Assembly (NCBI GenBank): GCA_011799875.1
Contig: CM022297.1
Location: forward strand, 541,964,220 to 542,028,219
Reading direction: 5' to 3'
Length of the DNA: 64,000 bases
From: Thinopyrum elongatum
Lineage: Eukaryota; Streptophyta; Magnoliopsida; Poales; Poaceae
Shown here: one piece after another, positions 34,961-46,326 of the stretch
How positions within the stretch are numbered: the first letter of the stretch is position 1
How the letters are laid out: each line of letters starts with the position of its first letter
Translations under genes and position numbers: made by a program
Notes under the pieces: generated by a model
What the model saw: the letters and a program-made list of their open reading frames with translations, nothing else
Told to the model about the DNA's origin: nothing
Databases searched by the model: none

Positions 34961-36957
34961 CCAGCTACTTCTAATAAAACTTATCCTTCATTTTCTCCAC
35001 TCACAACCTCGACGACCCTGCCAACGCCGAACGGAAAATATCCTTGGAATCATATTGACTATGGACTGTGGATCACTTAGTCGCATGATCAAATGGAGTG
35101 TTAACATATTTGACAATTTTCTGTGTATGTTCTGGCCTGCTACAATGTGCCATGTTTATACTGTCTCCTCTATGGAGGGGGGCATCTTTGGGAGAGGAAT
35201 TGATGTCCACAACTAGCTCGAGTTTGACCTGTAGAGCTGATTTAGCAGTGCACTGGCACGCAAAACATTTGTTCTTCCAAAAGGGCGCACAACATCAGCT
35301 GGTGTGACATGGCGTGAACTGAGTGAGCACGCACGTTGCTGATCTCTTTTCTAGTGCTATATGAAGTAGTACAACAGCTCTCCTTACATAAAGTTTGAAA
35401 TCTCTTAATCAACGAAAATCAGTTTCTGAGCCCAGGCTCAGATGCTCCCCATATCACAGCCGCAAATTCACATAGGGATTCGAGGCTTTACGCGTATTAC
35501 AAGTCGTATCCTCGCTGATATGGTTGGGAAAAATAAAAAATAACAACCCATTATTATCCTCGCAGTCGTACCCTCACTAGTACTGCGACCGTCGGTGATG
35601 GTCGTTACTCCTCCTTCCCCTCCCCCCTTACTAAGGTCTAGCTGGAGGAGAAGGAGAAACGGCTCCCCTACGACAACAGTAGATATCCGCCTCAAAGAAC
35701 ATCTTTCAAGTGTTGTATATATGGTGGACATTAGCTCACTGGTATTTCGACTGTCGTGATGGTCGATCTGCTGATCCCCTCGTGCGTTACCAGGGTATCA
35801 CAGGAGGAGATCTCCCAGATCAACCTCCTACTACAACAGTTGGGATCCATTCTTCATGAACATCGCTAACAAAGGGAGCACCATTGGACTGAAAGTCAAG
35901 ACACAGATCCTTAACGGCTACATTGTTCAACACTACTATTTTGATACCATTTGATTTTTTTAATGAATTTGAATTAAAATTATTTTTAGTGAGCAAAGGG
36001 CCATAACATCAAACAGAACATATCAAGAAGAAATTTTATATATGGATAAGCATTTTAAATAGACAAAATGTATTGGTAACAATGTTTTCCCATACAAAAC
36101 TTTTTCTATGGCATGTTGGGAAAATAGTTAAGACATGTGGCCTTTTTTCAATACAAAAATTGAGGAGACATGCAACCTTTTTTTTCATACAAATGAACTT
36201 TTGTCATCCTATGTAGCAACCAGAATATATTATAAAAAATAGGTGACTTTTGTCATGAGATATTTAGCAATCGGAAAATACGTAGCTACCGGAAACTAGG
36301 TGAAGTTGTTGTCATATATATGTAGCAGCCGGAAAACTAGGTGAACTTTCTTCTCTATTTTCTTCATTATTTGTTACAACGTGCTTGTATGCTACTAATT
36401 CTAACACAAACTAACCTGACGTGCTCGGATGCTACTACTAATTAAGCTAATAGTAGCAACAAGCTAATTAAATAGATTAAATTAAGATTGAAATGGTGAA
36501 AAGAGACCTTAATGATGAAGAAAAACTCAATCTTCAACACGGCAGTGCATCGCTAGTCTCAAACTCATAGGCATGTTGTAGGGGTATACACCAAAACATG
36601 GAGTAGAACACCTCCTCACCCCTTTTCGGCCAAGCTGCTTGAGGTGCGGATGTGAAAGATAAAAAACCCAACGGAAAGAAATAATCATACTACCAAATTA
36701 AGCGTGCTTGTCGACTCAAGTCATTATGTTCACCGAGACCACATTTTGCGCACGCGCCACCTATCACATGTATATAAGAAGAAGAAAAAAATATTTATAA
36801 AGGCACAAATAGTTGAGCCGGACAAAAGACCAATTGCCGATCAATGACAATAGATAGCTAAGCCAAAGCAAACCATGAAACCTGCCGTGCATCTTTCTCG
36901 AGAAAACAAAATATCATACACTACAGTATATGTATATGTGTTCTTTAGAATGATATA
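34961..36957. other. Intergenic stretch without a recognised gene
   Basis: 35040-35330 has short frames with no recognised motif. 35540-35870 holds two diverged copies of a segment of about 170-200 bp ('gcgaccgtcggtgatggtcg' near 35584 and a similar 'cgactgtcgtgatggtcg' near 35749, each followed by 'ggaggag' and 'ctacaacagt'-type words). 36240-36350 has three copies of a word like 'ccggaaactaggtgaa'. The rest is AT-rich. Confidence 0.5.
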
Positions 36958-36989
36958 CGCTAGTAGAAAACAGGGCTTTGGTTCAGGCC

Positions 36990-37300
36990 TGCCCAGCCCA
37001 TTAGTCCCGGTTCAGTCACGAACCGGGACCCATAGGGGCATACGTTCCGGTTCGTGCGCCCAGGGGGCCGGCCGGGCCTCGTGGGGCATTGGTCCCGGTT
37101 CGTCTGGACCCTTTTGTCCCGGTTCCAGACACGAACCGGGACCAATGGGCCTCGCTCCTGGCCCACATCCATTGGTCCCGGTTCGTGGCTGGAACCGGGA
37201 CCAAAGGGCCGGGACCAAAGGGCCCTTTGGTCCCGATTCCAGCCACGAACCGGGACCAACCTTTGGTCCCGGTTCGTGGCTGGAACCGGGACACTCCACT
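36990..37300. repeat. CACTA subterminal repeats
   Basis: The motif 'ggtcccggttcgtggctgg' and its complement 'ccagccacgaaccgggacc' alternate about ten times, forming several potential hairpins. In CACTA elements such subterminal clusters are binding sites for the element-encoded TNPA/TNPD-type protein. Long frames on both strands here are repeat artefacts rich in Gly, Pro and Arg. Confidence 0.85.
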
Positions 37301-37794
37301 GCTTTGTTTTTTTCTGGCCGGCTAGGGGAGGGCTTTGTGGTGCTCTAGCTCACCTCCTATGCACATGAGGTGTTCGATGAAATGCCCGAGCCACACTACT
37401 TAAACTTTTTCCTCTCCAAACTCGACCTCCAACCTCCATTTTTCTCAAGATTTGTCTAGGTTTAGCGGTCCGTCACGTCCCGTCCCCGTCTTCACCACCG
37501 TCGATCGCCCGCGCCAATCTCGTCGCCGGCACCACCGTGGTGAGCCTCTTGTTCTTATCTTCTTTCTAAAAGAAAAAAATTCTTACTTGTATGATTTAGA
37601 TAGATACTTGTATAATTTTCTTACTTTTATTATTGTTTGTTATTATATAGTGCGATGGTTTTGGTATCCGCCCCCGTCGGCCCTCGTCCTGTCTATGATT
37701 TGGATGTGGTATATATTATATTTTATAACTATTTGGTTCATTTATTGTTTATGACAATTATGCCGACCAACGTGACATAGATTTTTTTATCTAG

Positions 37795-38100
37795 GAGGTA
37801 TGTGAACCGAAAATTCCAACTGAGCCTATTGTCAAGAGGTTAAATTTAGTTGAAGAAGAAAACAATTACTTGAAGGAAAATTTGAAAAAAATTGAGGAGG
37901 AGAAGATGATATTGGAGTTGCATGTTGCGGATGTCGTCGATGATCACAAGATCAAGATGGATGCAATGCGCTTCAAGATTAGAAAGTATAGAAAATATGC
38001 CATTCATACCGAGGCTTGGTATCATTATGCCGTTGGATCAATTGTTACCTTGGTTGCGATTATGATCGCATTTGTTGTTGCATTGAAATGTTTTACATAG
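37795..38100 (+). CDS. CACTA accessory protein, last exon (coiled coil plus membrane helix)
   Basis: Exon of about 102 codons after a T-rich tract and 'ctag' acceptor at 37791-37794, ending at TAG 38098-38100. The N-terminal part is a charged heptad-rich segment ('VEEENNYLKENLKKIEEEK'). The C-terminus has a hydrophobic helix ('VGSIVTLVAIMIAFVVAL') before a final KCFT. I recognise this small ORF as common upstream of TNP2 in Triticeae CACTA elements, but its role is unknown. Upstream exons probably lie between 37450 and 37700, where 'gtggtgagcc' looks like a donor, but I could not fix them. Confidence 0.6.
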   Translation, partial: EVCEPKIPTEPIVKRLNLVEEENNYLKENLKKIEEEKMILELHVADVVDDHKIKMDAMRFKIRKYRKYAIHTEAWYHYAVGSIVTLVAIMIAFVVALKCFT

Positions 38101-38272
38101 TTTCAATGTATGGTTTAATTAGATGCTCTGGAGAGCTATATGTTGTTCAATGAGAACTATGTATGTACTTTGGTTTTAATGTGATGATGAATTTCTATTA
38201 ATTTGGTCACTTATCTATTCATGATGTTTTGTAATGGTTTTTGACACACTTAATTATATATAATGCATGCAG

Positions 38273-41200
38273 ATGAACCGGCAATGGATGTACGGTGACA
38301 GACGCACCTCCGAGTACATTAAGGGCGTGCATAATTTTCTCGAAGTGGCTGAGGCAAACAAGCAGAATGGTTTTATGTGTTGTCCATGCCCTATATGTGG
38401 GAATACGAAGTCTTACTCTGACCGGAAAATCCTTCACACCCACCTGCTTTATAAGGGTTTCAGGCCACACTATAATGTTTGGACCAATCACGGAGAAATA
38501 GGGGTTATGATGGAAGACAGCGAAGAAGAAGAGGACGATGACAACTATGTGCCCCCTGAATACGGTGATGCTGCAACGGGGGAAGCTGAAGATCAAGAGG
38601 AACCAGACGATGTGCCCGATGATGATCTCCGCCGGGCCATTGTTGATGCAAAGAGACAGTGTGAAAGTGAAAAGGAGAAGCTGAAGTTCGATCGCATGTT
38701 AGAGGATCACCAAAAAGGGTTGTGCCCCAATTGCGAAGATGGCAACACAAAGCTCGGTACCGTACTGGAATTGCTGCAGTGGAAGGCAGAGAATGCTGTG
38801 CCTGACAAAGGATTTGAGAAGCTACTGAAAATATTGAAGAAGAAGCTTCCAAAGAATAACGAATTGCCCGACAGTACGTACGTAGCAAAGAAGGTCGTAT
38901 GCCCTCTAGGATTGGAGGTACAGAAGATACATGCATGCCCTAATGACTGCATCCTCTACCGCGGTGCGTACGAGGATTTGAACGCATGCCCGGTATGCGG
39001 TGCATTGCGGTATAAGATCAGACGAGATGACCCTGGTGATGTTGACGGCGAGCCCCCCAGGAAGAGGGTTCCTGCCAAGGTGATGTGGTATGCTCCTATA
39101 ATACCACGGTTGAAACGTCTGTTCAGGAACAAAGAGCATGCCAAGTTGATGCGATGGCACAGAGAGGACCGTAAGAAAGACGGGAAGTTGAGAGCACCCG
39201 CTGACGGGTCGCAGTGGAGAAAAATCGAGAGAAAGTACTGGGCTGAGTTTGCAGGTGACCCAAGGAACGTATGGTTTGGTTTAAGCGCGGATGGCATTAA
39301 TTCTTTCGGGGAGCAGAGCAGCAATCACAACACCTGGCCCATGACTCTATGTATGTATAACCTTCCTCCTTGGATGTGCATGAAGCGGAAGTTCATTATG
39401 ATGCCAGTTCTCATCCAAGGCCCTAAGCAACCCGGCAACGACATTGATGTGTACCTAAGGCCATTAGTTGAAGAACTTTTACAGCTGTGGAATGGAAAAG
39501 GTGTACGTGTGTGGGATGAGCACAGACAGGAGGAATTTGACCTGCATGCGTTGCTGTTTGTAACCATCAATGATTGGCCTGCTCTCAGTAACCTTTCAGG
39601 ACAGACAAACAAGGGATACCATGCATGCACGCACTGTTTAGATGACACCCAAAGTATATACCTGGACAAATGCAGGAAGAATGTGTACCTAGGGCATCGT
39701 CGATTTCTTCCGACCAACCATCAATGTCGAAAGAAAGGCAAGCATTTCAAAGGCGAGGCAGATCACCGGAAGAAGCCCGCCATGCGTACCGGTGATCACG
39801 TACTTGCTATGGTCAATGATTTACAGGTAATCTTTGGAAAGGGACCCGGCGGACTATCTGTTCCGAATGACGCTGAGGGACGCGCACCCATGTGGAAGAA
39901 GAAATCTATATTTTGGGACCTACCCTACTGGAAAGACCTAGAGGTCCGCTCTTCAATCGACGTGATGCACGTGACGAAGAACCTTTGCGTGAACCTTCTA
40001 GGCTTCTTGGACGTGTATGGAAAGACAAAAGATACACCGGAGGCACGGGAGGACCTGCAACGTTGGCACGAAAAAGACGGCATGCCTCCAAAGCAGTATG
40101 AAGGTCCTGCCAGCTACGCTCTTACCAAAGAAGAGAAGGAAATCTTCTTTGAATGCCTGCTCAGTATGAAGGTCCCGTCCGGCTTCTCGTCGAATATAAA
40201 GGGAATAATAAATATGCCACAGAAAAAGTTCTAGAACCTAAAGTCTCATGACTGCCCGTGATTATGACGCAACTGCTTCCGGTTGCATTGAGGGGGCTTC
40301 TACCAGAAAACGTTCGATTAGCCATTGTGAAGCTATGTGCATTCCTCAATGCAATCTCTCAGAAGGTGATTGATCCAGAAATCATACCAAGGCTAAGGAG
40401 TGATGTGGCGCAATGTCTTGTCAGTTTCGAGCTGGTGTTCCCACCATCCTTCTTCAATATCATGACGCACGTCCTAGTTCATCTAGTAAACGAGATTGTC
40501 GTTCTGGGCCCTGTATTTCTACACAATATGTTCCCCTTTGAGAGGTTCATGGGAGTCCTAAAGAAATATGTCCGTAACCGCGCTAGGCCAGAAAGAAGCA
40601 TCTCCATGGGCCATCAAACAGAGGATGTCATTGGGTTTTGTGTTGACTTCATTCCTGACCTTAAGAAAATTGGTCTCCCTTAATCGCGGTATGAGGGGAG
40701 ACTGACTGGAAAAGGCACGCTAGGAGGGGACTCAATAATATGCAGGGACGGGCATTCTTGGTCTCAAGAACACTACACAGTTCTACAGAACTCTACCTTG
40801 GTGACCCCGTATGTCGATGAACACAAGAACATTCTGCGCTCCAAACACCCGGAGCAGTGTGATGACTGGATTACATGTGAACACATCAGGACTTTCGGCA
40901 GTTGGTTGGAAACACGTCTCAGAGGTGACAACACTGTTTCTGATGAGCTGTACTCGTTGTCCAGGGGACCATCTTTGGCTGTATTGACTTATAAAGGATA
41001 CGAGATAAATGGGAATACATTTTACACCATTGCCCAAGATCAAAAGAGCACCAACCAAAACAGCGGTGTCCGCTTTGATGCAGCAACCAAGAGGGGAAAG
41101 GACACATATTATGGTTACATAGTGGACATATGGGAACTTGACTATGGACATGATTTTAAGGTCCCTTTGTTTAAGTGCAAATGGGTCAATCTGTTAGGAG

Positions 41201-41325
41201 GCGGGGTACAGGTAGACCCACATTACGGAATGACAACAGTGGATCTGAACAATCTTGGGTACACATGCTATGTGGGTGAAATGATGATATCATGCCAATT
41301 TTCAACCTCTTCGGAGTTCATTTGA
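38273..41325 (+). pseudogene. CACTA TNP2 transposase, inactivated
   Basis: Cut-and-paste transposase of the TNP2 type. The start is the ATG after 'atgcatgcag', giving NRQWMYGDRR. The first frame (to 40234) carries the transposase-associated domain (GFMCCPCPICGN; THLLYKGF), an acidic linker, zinc-ligand-like cysteines (CPNDCILYRG; CPVCG) and the transposase_21 core (NVWFGLSADGINSF; MTLCMYNLPPWM; GYHACTHCLDDT). The second frame (40258-40680) is DUF4218 (LPVALRGLLPENVR; HNMFPFERFMG). The third (to 41325) is DUF4216 (DTYYGYIVDIWELDYG). The lesions are TAG at 40232, a one-base deletion near 40256 and TAA at 40681. The usual tail after 'NNLGYT' is replaced by the tandem array. Confidence 0.88.
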
Positions 41326-44107
41326 AGTGCTTTTCAATTTCAGGGTCATTTAGCTCAAAAAATCAGTAAATGCATGAAAAATAACAGATGAAGTCAGAAA
41401 GGGTTGAAAATTGATGATGTGGCTTTGAATGGTTCATTCTGAACACACAAAAAGTCTGGAGTTTAAATAGTTCAAAAAAATGAAATCCCTTTGTAACAGA
41501 TGAGTTTTCGTCCGAAACCATGATACTTCGAAAGAGATTGTCCATTTTGTACACGAAGTGCATCCAGTTTTTGCCGTAACCCTCTCAACTTTTTAGCACA
41601 TGCTATGTGGGTGAAATGATGATATCATGCCAATTTTTAACCTCTTCAGAGTTCATTTGAAGTGCTTTTCAATTTCAGGCTTCATTTAGCTCAAAAAAAT
41701 CAGTAAAGCATGAAAAATAACAGATGAAGTCAGAAAGGGTTGAAAATTGATGATGTGGCTGAATGGTTCATTTGAACACACAAAAAGTCTAGAGTTCAAT
41801 AAGTTCAAAAAAATGAAATTCCTGTAACAGATGGGGTTTCGTCCGAAACCCTGATACTTCGAAAGAGATTGTCCATTTTGTACACGAAGTGCATCCAGTT
41901 TTTCCGTAACCCTCTCAACTTTTTAGCACATGCTATGTGGGTGAAATAAGATATCATGCCAATTTTCAACTCTTCAGAGTTCATTTAGTGCTTTCAATTT
42001 CAGGCTCATTTAGCTCAAAAAAATCAGTAAATGCATGAAAAATAACAGATGAAGTCAGAAAGGGTTGAAAATTGATGATGTGGCTTTGAATGGTTCATTT
42101 TGAACACACAAAAAGTCTGGAGTTCAAATAAGTTCAAAAAAATGAAATCCCTTTGTAACAGATGAGTTTTCGCGAAACCCTGATACTTCGAAAGAGATTG
42201 TCCATTTTGTACACGAAGTGCATCCAGTTTTGCCGTAACCCTCTCAACTTTTTAGCATGCATGCTATGTGGGTGAAATGATGATATCATGCCAATTTTCA
42301 ACCTCTTCGGGTTCATTTGAAGTGCTTTTCAATTCAGGGTCATTTAGCTCAAAAAAATCAATAAATGCATGAAAAATAACAGATGAAGTCAGAAAGGGTT
42401 GAAAATTGATGGTGTGGCTTTGAATGGTTCATTTTGAACACCAAAAAGTTGGAGTTCAAATAAGTTCAAAAAATAAAATCCTTTGTAACAAATGAGTTTT
42501 CGTCCGAAACCCTGATACTTCGAAAGAGATGTCCATTTTGTACACGAAGTGCATCCAGTTTTTGCCGTAACCCTTCACTTTTTAGCACATGCCTATGTGG
42601 GTGAAATGATGATATCATGCCAATTTTCAACCTCTTCAGAGTTCATTTGAAGTGCTTTTCATTTCAGGGTCATTTAGCTCAAAAAATCAAAATGCATGAA
42701 AAATAACAGATGAAGTCAGAAAGGGTTGAAAATGCTGATGTGCTTTGAATGGTTCATTTTGAGCACACAAAAAGTCTGGAGTTCAAATAAGTTCAAAAAA
42801 ATGAAATCCCTTTGTAACAGATGAGTTTTCGTCCGAAACCCTGATACTTCGAAAGAGATTGTCCATTTTGTACACGAAGTGCATCCAGTTTTTTGCCGTA
42901 ACCCTCTCAACTTTTTAGCACATGCTATGTGGGTGAAATGATGATATCATGCCAATTTTCAACCTCTTCAGAGTTCATTTGAAGTGCTTTTCAATTTCAG
43001 GGTCATTTAGCTCAAAAAAATCAGTAAATGCATGAAAAATAACAGATGAACTCAGAAAGAGTTGAAAATTGATGATGTTGCTTTGAATGGTTCATTTTGA
43101 GCACACAAAAAGTCTGGAGTTCAAATAAGTTCAAAAAAATGAAATCCCTTTGTAACAGATGAGTTTTCGTCCGAAACCCTGATACTTCGAAAGAGATTGT
43201 CCATTTTGTACACGAAGTGCATCCAGTTTTTGCCGTAACCCTCTCAACTTTTTAGCACATGCTATGTGGGTGAAATGATCATATCATGCCAATTTTCAAC
43301 CTCTTCAGAGTTCATTTGAAGTGCTTTTCAATTTCATGGTCATTTAGCTCAAAAAAATCAGTAAATGCATGAAAAATAACAGATGAAGTCAGAAAGGGTT
43401 GAAAATTGATGATGTGGCTTTGAATGGTTCATTTTGAGCACACAAAAAGTCTGGAGTTCAAATAAGTTCAAAAAAATGAAATCCCTTTGTAACAGATGAG
43501 TTTTTGTCCGAAACCCTGATACTTCGAAAGAGATTGTCCATTTTGTACACGAAGTGCATCCAGTTTTTGCCGTAACCCTCTCAACTTTTTAGCACATGCT
43601 ATGTGGGTGAAATGATGATATCATGCCAATTTTCAACCTCTTCAGAGTTCATTTGAAGTGCTTTTCAATTTCATGGTCATTTAGCTCAAAAAAATCAGTA
43701 AATGCATGAAAAATAATAGATGAAGTCAGAAAGGGTTGAAAATTTATGATGTGGCTTTGAATGGTTCATTTTGAGCACACAAAAAGTCTGGAGTTCAAAT
43801 AAGTTCAAAAAAATGAAATCCCTTTGTAACAGATGAGTTTTCGTCCGAAACCCTGATACTTCGAAAGAGATTGTCCATTTTGTACACGAAGTGCATCCAG
43901 TTTTTGCCGTAACCCTCTCAACTTTTTAGCACATGCTATGTGGGTGAAATGATGATATCATGCCAATTTTCAACCTCTTCAGAGTTCATTTGAAGTGCTT
44001 TTCAATTTCAATGTCATTTAGATCAAAAAATCAGTAAATGCATGAAAAATAACAGATGAAGTCAGAAAGGGTTGAAAATTGATGATGTGCCTTTGAATGG
44101 TTCATTT
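41262..44107 (+). repeat. Array of nine roughly 337-bp units in the CACTA 3' part
   Basis: Units start at 'cacatgctatgtgggtg' near 41262, 41597, 41927, 42257, 42586, 42919, 43256, 43593 and 43930. Spacing is about 330-335 bp at first and exactly 337 bp for the last three full intervals. Each holds 'tgatatcatgccaattttca', 'gtttcatttgaagtgctttt'-like and 'gagattgtccattttgtac' words. The ninth unit stops near 44107 after 'aatggttcattttt'. The first five units carry many one-base deletions, while the later ones are nearly identical. Such arrays are usual in long Triticeae CACTA elements. Confidence 0.92.
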
Positions 44108-44552
44108 TTAACACATATGTCATAATTGCTAGGGTAATAGAAACATGTTAAATCCATGTGCCTTTAGTGAGAAGAGCAAGGCTAGCTATTGAATGTCTAC
44201 GTGACACATATGTGCTAAACCTGTCAGAAATTTTGACAAAGTTTTTTACATCTAGGATTAGACATATCCCTCCACACCTTTTCTTTTTGTGAAAATAGAA
44301 ATAGTTAATCTGGACATCAAGTTATAACGTCAAGTTCACATATCTGGTACTAATTTTGATCCTTTGTGATAGATAGGGACAATGATATGCTTTGGTATTA
44401 CTTTTCCGTTCATTATGATAATTCATTGGCTTCTTGGAAAACTTCCTGTACCCCTTTTGCTGCAACCTATTTTGTTAAGATTTTGATGATTGCGTTTATA
44501 ATCTAAATATATTGTATTATAATGTAACTTACCTTTACAAACATGTGAACAG
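44108..44552 (+). other. Remnant intron of the NLR gene
   Basis: AT-rich non-coding sequence between the CACTA array and the first NLR exon, ending in the acceptor 'gtgaacag' (AG at 44551-44552). Cereal NLRs of the RGA/Pik class commonly have an intron just before the kinase-2 motif. No P-loop exon is seen upstream. Confidence 0.55.
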
Positions 44553-46326
44553 GTACCTTATTGTTGTTGACGATGTGTGGGATGAATCAGCATGGAACAT
44601 TATTAAGTGTGTGTTTCCAGAAGAGGGTAATGGAAGTAGAGTAATAGTCACAACGTGAGTGGAAGTTGTGGCTGGTGCAGCCTGTCAGAATGACCGTCAG
44701 GGCATCTACAATTTGGAACCTCTCAGTGAAGAAAACTCAAGAATGTTATTGTTGAACAGAGTATTTGGGTCCGAACATGGTTGTCCACCCCAATTTGAAC
44801 AAGTCATGACTGAGATTTTAAAGAAGTGTCATGGGCTGCCACTTGCAATTATCATAATAGGTAGCCTATTAGCCAGTCAAGAAAGATCAAGGAAGGGCTG
44901 GGAGGGTATAAGGGATTCTCTGGGTGCCCACTCTGCCACAAATCCCTCTTTCGAAGAGATGAAGAGTATATTAAACCTTAGCTACATGCATCTTCCTGCT
45001 TATCTGCGGGCATGTTTTTTATACCTTGGTATGTATGTTGAGGACTATGAGATCTCACGGGATGATCTTGTCCGACAATGGATAGCTGAAGGCCTTGTAG
45101 GTAATTTGCAGGGGCAAGATTTGGAGGCTGTTGGCAGGAATTATTTCAATGAACTTATCAATAGAAGCATGATTCAGCCTTGTGAAACAAGTTATGGAGA
45201 GGTGTTGTCTTGCAGAGTACATGATATAATGCTTGATTTGATCCTATGCAAGTGTGATAAAGATAATTTTTTAAGTGTGGCATACAATTATGAAGACGTG
45301 GCAAGACTGCATGCCAGCAAATACAAGGTCCGGCAATTATCTCTGAGCTCGATGGCTGGTGGTGGAGCAACATATGGACCAACTATTGCTGTTAACCTAT
45401 CACAAGTCTGGTCCTTTACACTGTTGGGGAAATCCATGCCTCCTCTTGTGTTGTTCAAGTATCTCCGAGTGCTCAGGATTGATCAAGGAAGTGCTGGGGA
45501 AGACGAGGATATCCTTGACCTCACCGCTATTAGCCAATTGTTTCAATTGAGGTATTTGTATGTTTCTGGACCAAGATTTGTACAGCTCCCTGCTGAACTT
45601 CAAGGGCTTGTTTACTTGGAGACACTGCACATAGGTTCAGAGCTGAAGAGCATCCCCTCAGATATAGTCCATTTGTCCCGCTTGTCCTATCTTTCGGGCC
45701 TAACAATCAAACTGTATTCTTTGGAGAAGCCAGAACTTGATGCTTTGGTCTGCTCCATTGGAAAGCTCTGTAACCTCAAATATCTTAAATTCTCAGGGCT
45801 TCATACTAAAATCCATAACCAGATGGACTCATTATCCAATCCTTTTCAACACATCGAGGAAATTGACGTGTCTGTGTTGAATTTCCCTAGAGTTCCCATA
45901 TGGATGGGTGGTCTCCATTGCCTTCGCATCCTCGACCTGCGTGTGCAGGAGACATCAACAGAGGAGTTTCATCTTCTTGGAGAGCTTCCCTCCCTCGTCA
46001 AACTCAGATTCGAGCCGTCACGTATCCCTAAAGGAAGGGCTATACTAGGCACAGGACTATTCCTCGTTCTTGGAGTACTTCGGATTTTGGAGTGAGGAAG
46101 ACGCTATGGCATACCTGGGAATCGAGGCGGGGGCCATGCCCAACCTACAAACCCTCTCTATACCAAGGAGTGGGGCGGTAGTACACCAGTCGGCATGGAG
46201 CACCTGTTACGCCTCCAGAAGATCCATCTGTATGGTGTTGACTCCGGTGATGCCACCATAGTGTCTGTGCTCAGGAACGCCTTATCAGCGCATCCAAACT
46301 GCCCTTCTGTCAGTTGGTCTATTTAG
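44553..46326 (+). pseudogene. NB-ARC/LRR resistance-gene relic (CNL type)
   Basis: Remnant of an intracellular immune receptor. From the acceptor at 44552 it reads kinase-2 (YLIVVDDVW), RNBS-B (GSRVIVTT, then a TGA stop at 44656-44658 where Arg is usual), RNBS-C (NLEPLSEENSRMLL), GLPL (CHGLPLAIIIIG), RNBS-D (CFLYLGMYVEDYEI) and MHD (RVHDIMLDL). Leucine-rich repeats follow (FKYLRVLRI; LQGLVYLETLHI; LCNLKYLKFSG; LHCLRILDLRV; LPSLVKLRF). The main open frame runs 44659-46095. A +1 shift near 46055 moves the conserved 'EYFGFWSEEDAMAYLG' stretch into another frame, and a second shift near 46170 restores the original frame ('VGMEHLLRLQKIHLYG') to a natural TAG at 46324-46326. The coiled coil and P-loop are absent. 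The 5' part was lost, with a CACTA element now beside it. Confidence 0.88.

Larger units (their letters stand above)
36958..44107 (+). mobile_element. CACTA (En/Spm) DNA transposon, 3' end missing
   Basis: The 5' end reads 'cgctagtagaaaacagggc', a one-base variant of the CACTA terminus common in Triticeae. Then come subterminal repeats, a small accessory ORF (37795-38100), a TNP2 transposase pseudogene (38273-41325) and an array of about 337-bp units (41262-44107). No complementary CACTA terminus appears after the array. The sequence passes into the intron of an NLR relic instead, so the 3' end was lost and no target duplication can be checked. The transposase lesions make it non-autonomous. 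Confidence 0.85.

Noticed and set aside
36875..37368. Overlapping frames of 92-157 codons on both strands
   Set aside because: They read through the CACTA subterminal inverted repeats and give Gly/Pro/Arg-rich repeated products.
38505..41151. Minus-strand frames opposite the transposase
   Set aside because: The plus strand carries recognisable TNP2, DUF4218 and DUF4216 motifs. The opposite frames have none.
44108..46326. NLR gene as functional
   Set aside because: Lacks P-loop and coiled coil, has a TGA in RNBS-B and two frameshifts in the LRR end.
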